Below, piece by piece: positions 22,735 to 31,206 of a stretch of 64,000 nucleotides of DNA (its first letter is position 1; every line of letters begins with the position of its first letter). The translations under genes and the position numbers were made by a program. This stretch comes from Pseudomonas koreensis (GTDB taxonomy: Bacteria; Pseudomonadota; Gammaproteobacteria; Pseudomonadales; Pseudomonadaceae), in the NCBI RefSeq assembly GCF_024169245.1, contig NZ_JALJWP010000001.1, forward strand, positions 3,225,501 through 3,289,500. Reading direction: 5' to 3'. The notes beneath the pieces were generated by a model. The model saw only the letters and a program-made list of their open reading frames with translations, had not been told where the DNA came from and did not search any database.

Positions 22735-25700
22735 CGTGATCTCCTGAAAGGGTAATGATCGCTTGTGTTTTTTACCTTGCCATTCCGCCTGTCATCCGCA
22801 GGTCGCACATTTATGTGAGGGCCTTGATCTCCCCGGTTATTTATATCCCCGTATTTATGCCCCGCGGAATGATCTTGGAGGATCAATATAAAGCCATCCT
22901 CTCTGGTGTATTTATATTCTCTAGTTATGATTGGTATTCCGCGACTGTCCAAGATGTTATTGCCTTTCCTATCTGTCATGTTGGCATAAGTGAATTGCTT
23001 CTGCTTGCCGCTGACCTCATCGACTTGAATGTCGGGCTGCTGCCCTTTTGGTATTCCCGAGTCAAGTTTTGCCTTTCTGAACGCGCCTCGCCGAGAAACC
23101 AGCGGGGGCTCGACTTCATTAGGTTTTGGACAGTCGGTCGTTTTTCGGCCTTTTGGCGGGCAATTGGACGTCAACCCCAACGGATCCACCCACCCCGTCG
23201 GGTTCGGCACGTACTGGTACTGATTCAACCCACCCGCGAGCTTCACCGGGTCCGGCGTCAGATACCGCCCAAGCCTCGGGTCGTAATACCGATGGCGGTT
23301 GTAATGCAGGCCGCTTTCAACATCGAAGTACTGCCCCTGAAAACGCAGCGGCTGGTCGAGGTAGTCTTCGCCGGCGAGGGTGACGGCGGCGACTTTGCCG
23401 TAGGCGTCGTATTGCGCGGACCAGACGATTTCGCCGCTGTAGTCGGTGAGTTCCTGCGGGGTGCCGAGGTGGTCGAGTTGGTAGTAGAACGGGCAGGCTT
23501 TTTTCGGGCCTTTGCCGTCGAGCATTGCCAGTGGGCGGAAGGTGCCGGGTTCGTAGAGGAAGCTGCGGTATTGCGTGGCGCTGCTTTCGGCGACAAGGTG
23601 TTCGCCTTGCCAGAAGAATTCGGTGACGGCGTCGCCGACGGTTTTGCGGATGCGCCGGCCGAAGGCGTCGTACTGGTAACTGGCGGTCTGGCCGTCGGGG
23701 CGGGTCAGGCCGATGAGGCGGTGCTGGCAGTCGTAGCGGTATTCGGTGACCAGGGTCTGGCCGTGGCCGCGGCGTTCGCGGATCAGGTTGCCGAAGGCGT
23801 CGTAGTCGTAATGACGGTCGCCCTGCATCAGCAGGCGATTGCCCTTGATCTGCGCGGGGCCGGGACGGTCCTGCATCAGCAGGTTGCCGGCCGGGTCGTG
23901 GGCGAAGGATTCGGGCAGTTCGTCGCGTGAGTGGCGGACGCGGATCAGCCGATCGAGGGCGTCGTAGCCGTAGGTGCGCTGGCCGTGGCGACTGTCGGCG
24001 ATGTGCTCGAGATTGCCGTTGGCGCTGTAGGCATAATCGCGGCGGTACAGCGAGGCGTGGCGGTGGCCTACGGCGTGGGCGAGCAAGCGACCCTGATCGT
24101 CGTAGGCATATTCGCTGAGCAACAGACCTTGCTGGCGTTGCTGTTCGCGACCTGACTGATACACATGCCGGGTCAGCGGCGTGCCGTTGAGGTCGATGGC
24201 TGAAAGCGCACCGCCCTTGGCGTAGTGATAATCGAGCTTGCTGTTGTCTGGCAGGCGCAGGCGTTTGAGCTGACCGCAAGCATCGTAGGCATAACGCAGG
24301 GTGCCCCAGCCCTGATGCTCGGTGATCAAGCGGTCCTGACGGTCATACTCGAAGGCCAGCGGATGATTTTGCCCGTCATCGACGGCAACCAAGCGGCCGA
24401 GGCGGTCGTAGTCATAACGCACCTTGATCCCGTCGGGCAGGATTTTGACGAGCAGACGCCCGGCCTTGTCGCGCTGGTAGTGGGTGACCAGACTGGGGCC
24501 GAAATCACCAAACTCGGTTTTTTCCAGCAGATGGCCATTGAGGTCGTAAACGTACGCAGTGCGACGTCCATCAAACCCGGTTTCCTGTCGGATCAATCCG
24601 GTCGGCGTGTAATCCAGTCGGTACTTTTCTCCGGACTCGTTTTCAATCTCGGTGAGCAGCAACCGCGCATGGTCATAGCGGTACTGCACGCGGGTGCCGT
24701 CGGGGTTGATCCGCCGCGAGACCAGGTGCAGGTCGTCGTCATATTCATAGCGGGTGATACGCCCCAGTTCATCGCGTTCGGCGGTGATCTGGCCGTAGGC
24801 GCCGTAGCTGTAGGCGCGCGTGCTTCCCGTAGGAGAAGTCGTCAGGATCAGTCGGCCGGCCGCGTCCCACTGCTGACGGCTGACGACACCAAATTCGTCC
24901 TGGGTGGTAATCCGCCGGCCCAGCGCATCGTAGGAAAAGCGCCGCACGCCACCGTCGGGCAGAGTTTCTTCGATGAGCTGACCGAGTTCGTTCCACACCC
25001 AGCGATGGCGGCTGCTGTCCGGGTAACGCAACGACAGCAACTGACCGCGCAGGTTGTAGTAGTAATGGGTGACCTGACCGTCAGGATCAACCGCTTCGGT
25101 GACGGCGCCTTCGGCGTTGCGCCGATAGATCCACACCGCATCACCGCGGCAGCGCTTGTGGAGAAAACCGTTGCGGTACTCGTAGGACGTTGGCGCCTCG
25201 TCCGGCGGAATCAGCGCGATCAGCCGTCCGACCTCGTCGTAGCGGTATTCGGTGACCGCGCCCAGAGCATCCTGCTCGGCGATCAAGCGGCCCTGCTCGT
25301 CATAGGCCTTGAGCTGCTCACCGCCATCGGCCGCGACCTGACGCACCAGCCGCGCGCGCTCGTCGTGGACGTAGACTTCTTCGGTGCCGTCGACGTAATG
25401 CACGGTCACGCTGGCGTCGTCATCGTTCCAGACGTAGCGGGTGTTCATCTGCGAGAACGAGGCCCAATGGCGCACGCAACGCGCCGCCTTGCCCTCGCGT
25501 TGCCACTCCCAGAAAAAGCTCGCGCCGCCGGTGAGCTGGCGCTGGAGAATGACGTGGTGGTCGTCGTAGTCGTAGCGCTCGCTGTCGCCCGCCGCGTTGG
25601 TCGCGGTCAGCAGGCGTTGGCGGGCATCGAAGCGGTAGGTGGCGAGGTTTTGCTCGGTGGTCCACTCACCCTGCACGAAGACCTGATAATCAACCGCCAC

Positions 25701-27542
25701 CAGTTGCGCCCGGTCATAACGCAACAGCAGCGAGCGGCCGGCGCCGTTGTCCAGACGCTGAATGCGGTCGGAGCGATCACGGTGTAGGGTCAGACGATTG
25801 CCGTAGACATCGCTGATCGCCGTCAGCCGGCCGGCGCGAAAGTGATAGAACCGTGCGCTGTCGCCGGCCATGGCGAGGATCAGTTCTTCCGGTTCATCAC
25901 CGAGAAAAATCGCCGCCCGCGACAGGCTGTTGTGAATCGCCGGACGCGCGACATTGGGCAAGGGAAAACGGGTGCGGCGGTTCTCGTGGTCGATCCAGAT
26001 CACGCTGTCGCCGTCGAAAGCCAGGCGATGGGCGAGGGTATGGCTCCAGCCGAAACCCAGGCCGATGTCGATCTCGACGGCGCTGCTGCGGTACAAACGA
26101 GTGAACTCGAAGGGCAGCACACCGTCGAGCACCGCGTCGGTCAGGGTCAGGAGTTCTTCGCCGGTGACCATCGACACCGGACAGCCGTTGGTGCAGGTGT
26201 TGGGCACGCAATCGGCAGCATCGCCGTTGGGGTTTTTCGCCTGGTCGGGGACATCGTCGTGGGGCTCATGGCGCTCAAGGCGCGCCATGCCTTGGGATTT
26301 TTCCCGCGCGAGGGTTGCCGGATTCGGCACGTTGAGCACCACCGCGTCGGCCTGGCGAATGTTCAGCGGAATCGACGGCGTCGGCTTCAGCTGAACATTC
26401 CGGGCGTGAATCATCAGCGGCTTTAGCGTGCTCGCGTGCTGCTTGAGTTCCGGCGTCGAAGTCAGCTCAGCAAGACGCAAGGCTGAAGCGACCAGCCATT
26501 CCCGCGCCCGTGGCGACTTGATCCTGGCCAAGACCTTGCTGCTCAGACGCAGCGATACGCCGGCACCGCCCGCCACGCGCATCAACAGGAAACTGATCAG
26601 CAACTCGGTACGGACTTCGGCTACCACTTCGGCGAGGTATTGCGGCGGCAGCATCTTCAGCCAACTGGTGAACGCCGCCAGATGAATGAACAGCAACGGC
26701 TCGTCGCTGAGCATCAGCAAGGCGTTGGCAATCGCTTCATTTGAAGCGGCAAGCAGCGCCTCAAGTTCGACTTCGCTCAGGTATTCCAGGAGCTTTGCGC
26801 TGTGCTCCTGCAGATCAGCGAGGAGGGCGAACAGCTGTTGGATGTCATCCCAGACGCCATTCAAAGCTTTTTCCAGACCGCGCCAATCGGCCCGTTGCAA
26901 CTGCCCGTAACGATCAAGAAAACCGCCGCTGGAAAACTCCGTCCACTGCGGCTGGAAGCCCTTCCATTCAACGCGCAGCCAGTTTTCCAGACCGGCGATG
27001 ACACCTTCATAAGAGGCATACAGCGCGCGCACGTGGGCAGTGGAAGCATCGGGAAACAAGGTGACGCGATAGCGCTGGCCGCGCATGCAATCGGTCACCT
27101 CAAGGATCCCGCTCGGGCCGATGGTGTAGCGCAGTGGCTCGCCGTAGGTCTGCACGCCGTCGACTTCGCTGAGCAGCGGTTCGAGGGTTACCGGGGTGTC
27201 GCCGATCGGCACGAAGCGCGCCGCTTCAAACATGTGCACCAAGGTCAACGGGCCGCTGGCCGAACACATGACTACCGATGAGCTGACAGGTGCGCGCGAG
27301 GTGATCGGCGCGCTCAGTTGTACGTCGTTACCAACCTTGAACACCTGTTCGATGCCCAGCGCCGTCCCGCTCCAGAACTGCTCGGCCCAGGTCTCGTAGG
27401 TGTTCAGACACAGGCGGAACTCATCGATCAGCGCTTCGAAATCTGGCTGCTGGGGATTCAGGGCGGCCACCACCAGCAATCCGATGCTGTTGTTCAGGGC
27501 CAGGAGCCGATCGGGTTGAAACATTCGCAGTCGCTCGCGCAT
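22731..27542 (-). CDS. Rhs polymorphic toxin with HNH/endonuclease VII-like C-terminal domain
   Basis: A 1603-residue Rhs protein. Residues 1 to about 450 are a helical N-terminal region I do not recognise, with no PAAR motif. A DUF6531-type segment begins at about 472 (GVLPFEFTRLYRSS). YD repeats then run to about 1370 (YDALGRRITTQDE, YDRLGRLVAVDD and many others), followed by the core end QYFDVESGLHYNRHRYYDPR and the cleavage-type WVDPLGL at about 1454. The last ~150 residues form the variable toxin: FRKAKLDSGIPKGQQPD, then REYKYTREDG, DHSAGHKYGD, GDQGPHINVRP and DHYPF, which is the HNH/endonuclease VII-fold toxin pattern with conserved His residues. Rhs proteins form a shell around the toxin and are usually delivered by type VI secretion. 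No vgrG is in the window. The start codon choice is uncertain. Confidence 0.9.
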   Translation of the reverse strand: MRERLRMFQPDRLLALNNSIGLLVVAALNPQQPDFEALIDEFRLCLNTYETWAEQFWSGTALGIEQVFKVGNDVQLSAPITSRAPVSSSVVMCSASGPLTLVHMFEAARFVPIGDTPVTLEPLLSEVDGVQTYGEPLRYTIGPSGILEVTDCMRGQRYRVTLFPDASTAHVRALYASYEGVIAGLENWLRVEWKGFQPQWTEFSSGGFLDRYGQLQRADWRGLEKALNGVWDDIQQLFALLADLQEHSAKLLEYLSEVELEALLAASNEAIANALLMLSDEPLLFIHLAAFTSWLKMLPPQYLAEVVAEVRTELLISFLLMRVAGGAGVSLRLSSKVLARIKSPRAREWLVASALRLAELTSTPELKQHASTLKPLMIHARNVQLKPTPSIPLNIRQADAVVLNVPNPATLAREKSQGMARLERHEPHDDVPDQAKNPNGDAADCVPNTCTNGCPVSMVTGEELLTLTDAVLDGVLPFEFTRLYRSSAVEIDIGLGFGWSHTLAHRLAFDGDSVIWIDHENRRTRFPLPNVARPAIHNSLSRAAIFLGDEPEELILAMAGDSARFYHFRAGRLTAISDVYGNRLTLHRDRSDRIQRLDNGAGRSLLLRYDRAQLVAVDYQVFVQGEWTTEQNLATYRFDARQRLLTATNAAGDSERYDYDDHHVILQRQLTGGASFFWEWQREGKAARCVRHWASFSQMNTRYVWNDDDASVTVHYVDGTEEVYVHDERARLVRQVAADGGEQLKAYDEQGRLIAEQDALGAVTEYRYDEVGRLIALIPPDEAPTSYEYRNGFLHKRCRGDAVWIYRRNAEGAVTEAVDPDGQVTHYYYNLRGQLLSLRYPDSSRHRWVWNELGQLIEETLPDGGVRRFSYDALGRRITTQDEFGVVSRQQWDAAGRLILTTSPTGSTRAYSYGAYGQITAERDELGRITRYEYDDDLHLVSRRINPDGTRVQYRYDHARLLLTEIENESGEKYRLDYTPTGLIRQETGFDGRRTAYVYDLNGHLLEKTEFGDFGPSLVTHYQRDKAGRLLVKILPDGIKVRYDYDRLGRLVAVDDGQNHPLAFEYDRQDRLITEHQGWGTLRYAYDACGQLKRLRLPDNSKLDYHYAKGGALSAIDLNGTPLTRHVYQSGREQQRQQGLLLSEYAYDDQGRLLAHAVGHRHASLYRRDYAYSANGNLEHIADSRHGQRTYGYDALDRLIRVRHSRDELPESFAHDPAGNLLMQDRPGPAQIKGNRLLMQGDRHYDYDAFGNLIRERRGHGQTLVTEYRYDCQHRLIGLTRPDGQTASYQYDAFGRRIRKTVGDAVTEFFWQGEHLVAESSATQYRSFLYEPGTFRPLAMLDGKGPKKACPFYYQLDHLGTPQELTDYSGEIVWSAQYDAYGKVAAVTLAGEDYLDQPLRFQGQYFDVESGLHYNRHRYYDPRLGRYLTPDPVKLAGGLNQYQYVPNPTGWVDPLGLTSNCPPKGRKTTDCPKPNEVEPPLVSRRGAFRKAKLDSGIPKGQQPDIQVDEVSGKQKQFTYANMTDRKGNNILDSRGIPIITREYKYTREDGFILILQDHSAGHKYGDINNRGDQGPHINVRPADDRRNGKVKNTSDHYPFRRSR

Positions 27543-27764
27543 AGGAAGAAACGGGAGCGCGGACTTTGCGGGGGATCAAAAAGGAAAGAAGTCGGGGAAG
27601 TAGGCAGTATCTGTAGGAGGTTTCGCTAAATGCGCAGAGCGCGTCGACGGGATTGCCCGTTGCCCAATGTCCATCGGCCTCGCTATGCTGCTGAACCCAT
27701 TAATCAGATCCGCGTTGCGGCACGTTGCCTGTCGCCCGGGATGTCTTTGTTAACGGATCCGATG

Positions 27765-28460
27765 ATGAATGCACCGCTGAAGACGTTCGGCCCGATCAAG
27801 GCCGTGATTTTCGATATGGACGGTTTGCTGCTCGACACCGAGGGCATTTACACCGAGGTCACCTCGCTGATTGCCGGGCGCTACGGGAAAACCTTTGACT
27901 GGAGCGTCAAGCAGAACATCATTGGTCGCGGTGCCAATGACCTGGCCAATTACGTGGTGCAGGCGCTGGAGCTACCGATCACCCCACAAGAGTTTCTTGA
28001 GATTCGCGAGCCGCTGATGCGCGAGCGTTTCCCCAGGGCGCAGGCGATGCCGGGGGCCGAGGCGCTGGTGCGTCACCTCAAGGCGCATAACATTCCGATT
28101 GCGGTCGGCACCAGTTCGTCGCGCCAGTCGTTCGGCCAGAAAACCACCTTGCACCGTGACTGGTTCGCGCTGTTCGATTTCATTGTCACGGCGGACGATC
28201 CGGAAGTCGGCGCGGCCAAACCGGCGCCGGACATCTTCCTCACCGCCGCCCGGCGGCTGGGCGTTGCGCCCAAGGATTGTCTGGTGTTTGAGGATTCGCC
28301 GTTCGGCGTCACTGCGGCGAAAGCAGCAGGCATGACCGCGATTGCCATCCCTGACGCCGCGATGGCCGATGAGAAGTATGCCCACGCCGACGGCATTCTT
28401 CGCTCGCTGAAAGACTTCAGGCCAAGCGCTTTTGGTCTGCCGACGCTGGAACTGGCCTGA
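27765..28460 (+). CDS. HAD-IA family phosphatase
   Basis: A 231-residue haloacid dehalogenase-like hydrolase. Motif I is FDMDGLLLDTEG with nucleophile Asp17 and acid/base Asp19, motif II is VGTSSSRQSF, and motifs III and IV are KPAPDIFLTAARRLG and VFEDSPFGVTAAKAAG. The helical cap between motifs I and II is the beta-phosphoglucomutase-like C1 type. Likely substrates are small sugar phosphates such as 2-deoxyglucose-6-phosphate; specificity cannot be read. I chose the ATG at 27765 (MNAPLKTF); an ATG three bases earlier and one at 27741 are alternatives. It is transcribed away from rhs. A strong terminator follows. Confidence 0.85.
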   Translation: MNAPLKTFGPIKAVIFDMDGLLLDTEGIYTEVTSLIAGRYGKTFDWSVKQNIIGRGANDLANYVVQALELPITPQEFLEIREPLMRERFPRAQAMPGAEALVRHLKAHNIPIAVGTSSSRQSFGQKTTLHRDWFALFDFIVTADDPEVGAAKPAPDIFLTAARRLGVAPKDCLVFEDSPFGVTAAKAAGMTAIAIPDAAMADEKYAHADGILRSLKDFRPSAFGLPTLELA

Positions 28461-28470
28461 TCGCCCAGAT

Positions 28471-28512
28471 AAAAACGCCGCCCTTCCTATAAAGAAGGGC
28501 GGCGTTTTTTTT
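28471..28512. terminator. Strong bidirectional terminator between HAD and SDR genes
   Basis: Stem AACGCCGCCCTTC/GAAGGGCGGCGTT (28474-28486 with 28494-28506), with T8 on the plus strand and a T-tract on the minus strand. It serves both converging genes. Confidence 0.9.
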
Positions 28513-28521
28513 GCCGGTCTG

Positions 28522-29268
28522 TCAGGCGCCGAAACCACCGTCGATGGTCAGGCTGGCACCGGTGATGTAGCCGGCTTCCGGCCCGGCGAGGTAGGCGACG
28601 AAGCTGGCGATTTCATCGGCAGTGCCGTAACGACCCACCGCCATCAACGGGATCAGGCTATCGGCAAATTCGCCATGGGCCGGGTTCATGTCGGTGTCGA
28701 CCGGGCCAGGCTGTACGTTATTGATGGTGATGCCCCGTGGGCCGAGGTCGCGGGCCAGACCTTTGGTCAGGCCGACCAGGGCCGATTTGCTCATCGCGTA
28801 GACGCCGCCACCGCCGAAGGGCATGCGGTCGGCGTTGGTGCTGCCGATGTTGATGATCCGTGAGCCTTCGCCCATGTGCTTCGCCGCTTCCTGCGAAGCG
28901 ATAAACACGCTGCGCACGTTGATGGCCAAGGTCTGATCGAAGTCTTCCAGTTTGAAATCTTCCAGCGGCGCGATGGCCAGCACGCCGGCGTTGTTGACCA
29001 GGATGTCCAGCCGGCCAAACGCTTCGACGGTGGCGCTGACGGCGTGGCGAATCGCGCTGGCATCGGCGCTGTCGGCCTTGATCGCCAAGGCCTTGCCGCC
29101 GTTGCCTGTGATGCTGTTCTGCAGTTCTTCGGCTTTTGCGGCGGAGCTGACGTAAGTGAAAGCCACGGCGGCGCCTTCGGCGGCCAGACGTTTGACAATG
29201 GCCGCGCCGATGCCGCGCGAACCGCCTTGAATCAGAGCGACTTTGCCGCTGAGGTGTTGAGTGGTCAT
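28522..29268 (-). CDS. SDR family oxidoreductase
   Basis: A 248-residue short-chain dehydrogenase/reductase. The cofactor motif reads GGSRGIG at residues 15-21, a common variant of TGxxxGIG. NNAG is in LVNNAGVLAI, and the catalytic Tyr and Lys are in GVYAMSKSALVG. The C-terminal ITGASLTIDGGFGA is typical of 3-oxoacyl-ACP-reductase-like members. The absence of an Asp at the adenine-ribose pocket and the Ser-Arg after the glycine loop suggest NADP(H), which is inference. ATG 29268 has GGAG upstream. It is divergent from a LysR gene, the usual arrangement for a regulated target. Confidence 0.87.
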   Translation of the reverse strand: MTTQHLSGKVALIQGGSRGIGAAIVKRLAAEGAAVAFTYVSSAAKAEELQNSITGNGGKALAIKADSADASAIRHAVSATVEAFGRLDILVNNAGVLAIAPLEDFKLEDFDQTLAINVRSVFIASQEAAKHMGEGSRIINIGSTNADRMPFGGGGVYAMSKSALVGLTKGLARDLGPRGITINNVQPGPVDTDMNPAHGEFADSLIPLMAVGRYGTADEIASFVAYLAGPEAGYITGASLTIDGGFGA

Positions 29269-29393
29269 GTTCGATCTCCAAGTGTTCAAGGCGGAATGCC
29301 TTGGTGTTGGTGCCGAGTATCGGCGTGGCATCGACAACCGTGTAGACCATGATTGCTATAGTCTGTGTAAACCAGAAGTTTATAGTGGCGATC
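29269..29393. promoter_or_regulatory. Divergent SDR/LysR control region
   Basis: 125 bases between the two starts. An inverted motif AGAC-N13-GTCT (in AGACCATGATTGCTATAGTC and the following T) and repeated TATAGT elements near 29357-29385 fit a LysR-type binding site overlapping the lysR promoter. Inferred from arrangement only. Confidence 0.4.
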
Positions 29394-30317
29394 ATGGAAA
29401 CGTTCAGCAGTATCGAATGCTTTGTGCGCAGCGCCGAGGTCGGCAGCTTTGCCGAAGCCGCGCGGCGCTTGAGCCTGACCCCGGCGGCGGTAGGCAAAAG
29501 TGTGGCGAAACTGGAAGCGCGGCTTGGCGTGCGGCTGTTCCAGCGTAGTACACGCAGCCTGACGTTGACCGAAGCGGGGCAGCTGTTTTTGAGTGAGGTC
29601 AGCGCCAGCCTGACCACCATCCAGAATGCCGTGGCCAATCTGGCCAGCGCTGGAGGGCAGCCGGCCGGGACGCTGAAAGTCAGCATGGGCACGGTGTTCG
29701 GGCGTCTGTATATCGTGCCGCTGCTCGGCGAATTCTTGCGGCGTTATCCGGCGATCAACCCGGACTGGCATTTCGATAACCGTCAGGTCGACCTCATTGC
29801 GCAGGGCTTCGACGCGGCGATTGGCGGCGGCTTTGAACTGCCACAAGGCGTGGTTGCGCGCAGACTGACGCCGGCGCATCGGGTGCTGGTGGCGTCGCAG
29901 GATTATCTGCAGAACCATGCGCCGATTAGCCATCCCGAAGATCTCAACCTGCACGACGGTATTCTGATTCGCTCACCGCAGACCGGGCGTGTGCGTTCCT
30001 GGCAACTCAGCCATCGCGATCAACAACACAGTCCGCTGACGTTGCGGGCGCGGATGACCATGAGTGATTCCGAGGCGGCGTGTGCGACGGCGATGCAAGG
30101 TTTGGGGATCGCACTGGTGAGCATGCCGTTTGCGGTCCCGTACCTTCAGGCGGGGACATTGCAGCGGGTGCTGCCGGACTGGTTTGTCGATGACGGCAAC
30201 ATTTCGATCTATTACGCCGAGCACAAATTGTTGCCGGGCAAGACCCGGGCGTTTGTGGATTTTGTGATTGAGCAGTTTGCTGAGCAGGGATTGGCGCGGC
30301 GGTTTAGTGCTGTCTGA
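29394..30317 (+). CDS. LysR-type transcriptional regulator
   Basis: A 307-residue LysR-type regulator. The N-terminal winged helix-turn-helix is at residues 1-60 (SSIECFVRSAEVGSFAEAAR, then LTPAAVGKSVAKLEARLGVR, RSTRSLTLTEAG). The effector-binding domain covers about 88-290 (GTLKVSMGTVFGRLYIVPLL). It belongs to the branch that resembles CrgA/AaeR-like regulators of dehydrogenases. ATG 29394 is preferred over the upstream codon at 29349 because METFSSIE is the usual LysR start. By position it probably controls the divergent SDR gene. Confidence 0.88.
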   Translation: METFSSIECFVRSAEVGSFAEAARRLSLTPAAVGKSVAKLEARLGVRLFQRSTRSLTLTEAGQLFLSEVSASLTTIQNAVANLASAGGQPAGTLKVSMGTVFGRLYIVPLLGEFLRRYPAINPDWHFDNRQVDLIAQGFDAAIGGGFELPQGVVARRLTPAHRVLVASQDYLQNHAPISHPEDLNLHDGILIRSPQTGRVRSWQLSHRDQQHSPLTLRARMTMSDSEAACATAMQGLGIALVSMPFAVPYLQAGTLQRVLPDWFVDDGNISIYYAEHKLLPGKTRAFVDFVIEQFAEQGLARRFSAV

Positions 30318-30340
30318 GCCAGGCATCAAACCGAGTTGCG

Positions 30341-30408
30341 GCTATCGCGAGCAGGCTCACTCCTTCAATTGGAATGCGTTCCTCTGTAGGAGTGAGCCTG
30401 CTCGCGAT
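30341..30408. repeat. REP doublet in outward orientation
   Basis: Left arm GCTATCGCGAGCAGGCTCAC and right arm GTGAGCCTGCTCGCGAT. The order of arms is reversed relative to the copies at 3987, 5096 and 9807: CGCGA ends face outward. Confidence 0.85.
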
Positions 30409-30423
30409 GAACGATAACGCGGT

Positions 30424-31152
30424 CTATCGAGCAAACCGCTGCCCCCAACCAATAATGCTCTTCGGCCGTGGCGTCGCATACGTTCGTACCTTGGACGTAG
30501 ACAACTTCAAGCGCACCAGCGATTCGGCAATCGTCACCGCCGCCGTAACCCCATCCACCACCGGCACGCCGGTGCGTCGGCGAATCTGCTCGTCCAGTCC
30601 GGCCATGCCGCCGCAGCCCAGGCAAATCACCTCGGCCTTGTCTTGGGTAACCGCCAATTCCGCCTGCTGCACGATCGCTTCCAGTGCGCGCTGCGGCTCA
30701 TGTTCCAGCTCGAGAACCGCCAGACCACTGGCGCGCACCGAGGCACAGCGATCCCACAGGCCGGACAATTTCAGCCGATCCTCGATTAGCGGCACGGTGC
30801 GATCCAGCGTGGTCACCACCGAGTAGGCATGGCCAAGGAACATCGCGGTGCTGGCCGCCGCGTCGGTGATGTCCACCACCGGCACGTTGAGTAATTCCTG
30901 CAGGCCTTCGCGGCCATGCTCGCCGTAGCCGGCCTGGATCACCGCATCGAACGGGTGGTCGTAGGCCATCACCCGGTCCATCACGGCGATGGCGGCCAGG
31001 TAGCTTTCGAAATTGCCTTCGATCGATTCGGCGCCGAAGTACGGCGTCAGGCCGACGATTTCGGTACCGGGTGAGGCGACGGCCTGCGCCGAGCGGGCGA
31101 TGGCGTCGGTGATGGATTCGGTGGTGTTGACGTTGACCACGAGAATACGCAT
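30424..31152 (-). CDS. Asp/Glu/hydantoin racemase family protein
   Basis: A 242-residue protein of the Asp/Glu/hydantoin racemase superfamily, beginning MRILVVNVNTTESITDAIAR. The second catalytic cysteine is present in VICLGCGGMAGLD, but the position of the first reads VIQAGYGEHG, where hydantoin racemases have an ACFGDPG-like motif; that Cys is Gly here. It might be an isomerase or decarboxylase-like relative with one catalytic Cys. The next gene upstream on the same strand, 54 bases away, is an NCS1 permease for nucleobases or hydantoins, so a role in catabolism of allantoin, hydantoin or a pyrimidine is inferred. Racemase activity itself is doubtful. Confidence 0.8.
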   Translation of the reverse strand: MRILVVNVNTTESITDAIARSAQAVASPGTEIVGLTPYFGAESIEGNFESYLAAIAVMDRVMAYDHPFDAVIQAGYGEHGREGLQELLNVPVVDITDAAASTAMFLGHAYSVVTTLDRTVPLIEDRLKLSGLWDRCASVRASGLAVLELEHEPQRALEAIVQQAELAVTQDKAEVICLGCGGMAGLDEQIRRRTGVPVVDGVTAAVTIAESLVRLKLSTSKVRTYATPRPKSIIGWGQRFAR

Positions 31153-31206
31153 GGAAAATCCTTATTGCGGGCAGTGGTGCGGCCCGAAAACCGGGCCGCG
31201 AAGGGA

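Noticed and set aside
24225..25787. Plus-strand 520-residue frame opposite the rhs gene
   Set aside because: An antisense product of the YD repeats, with periodic composition and no start signals.
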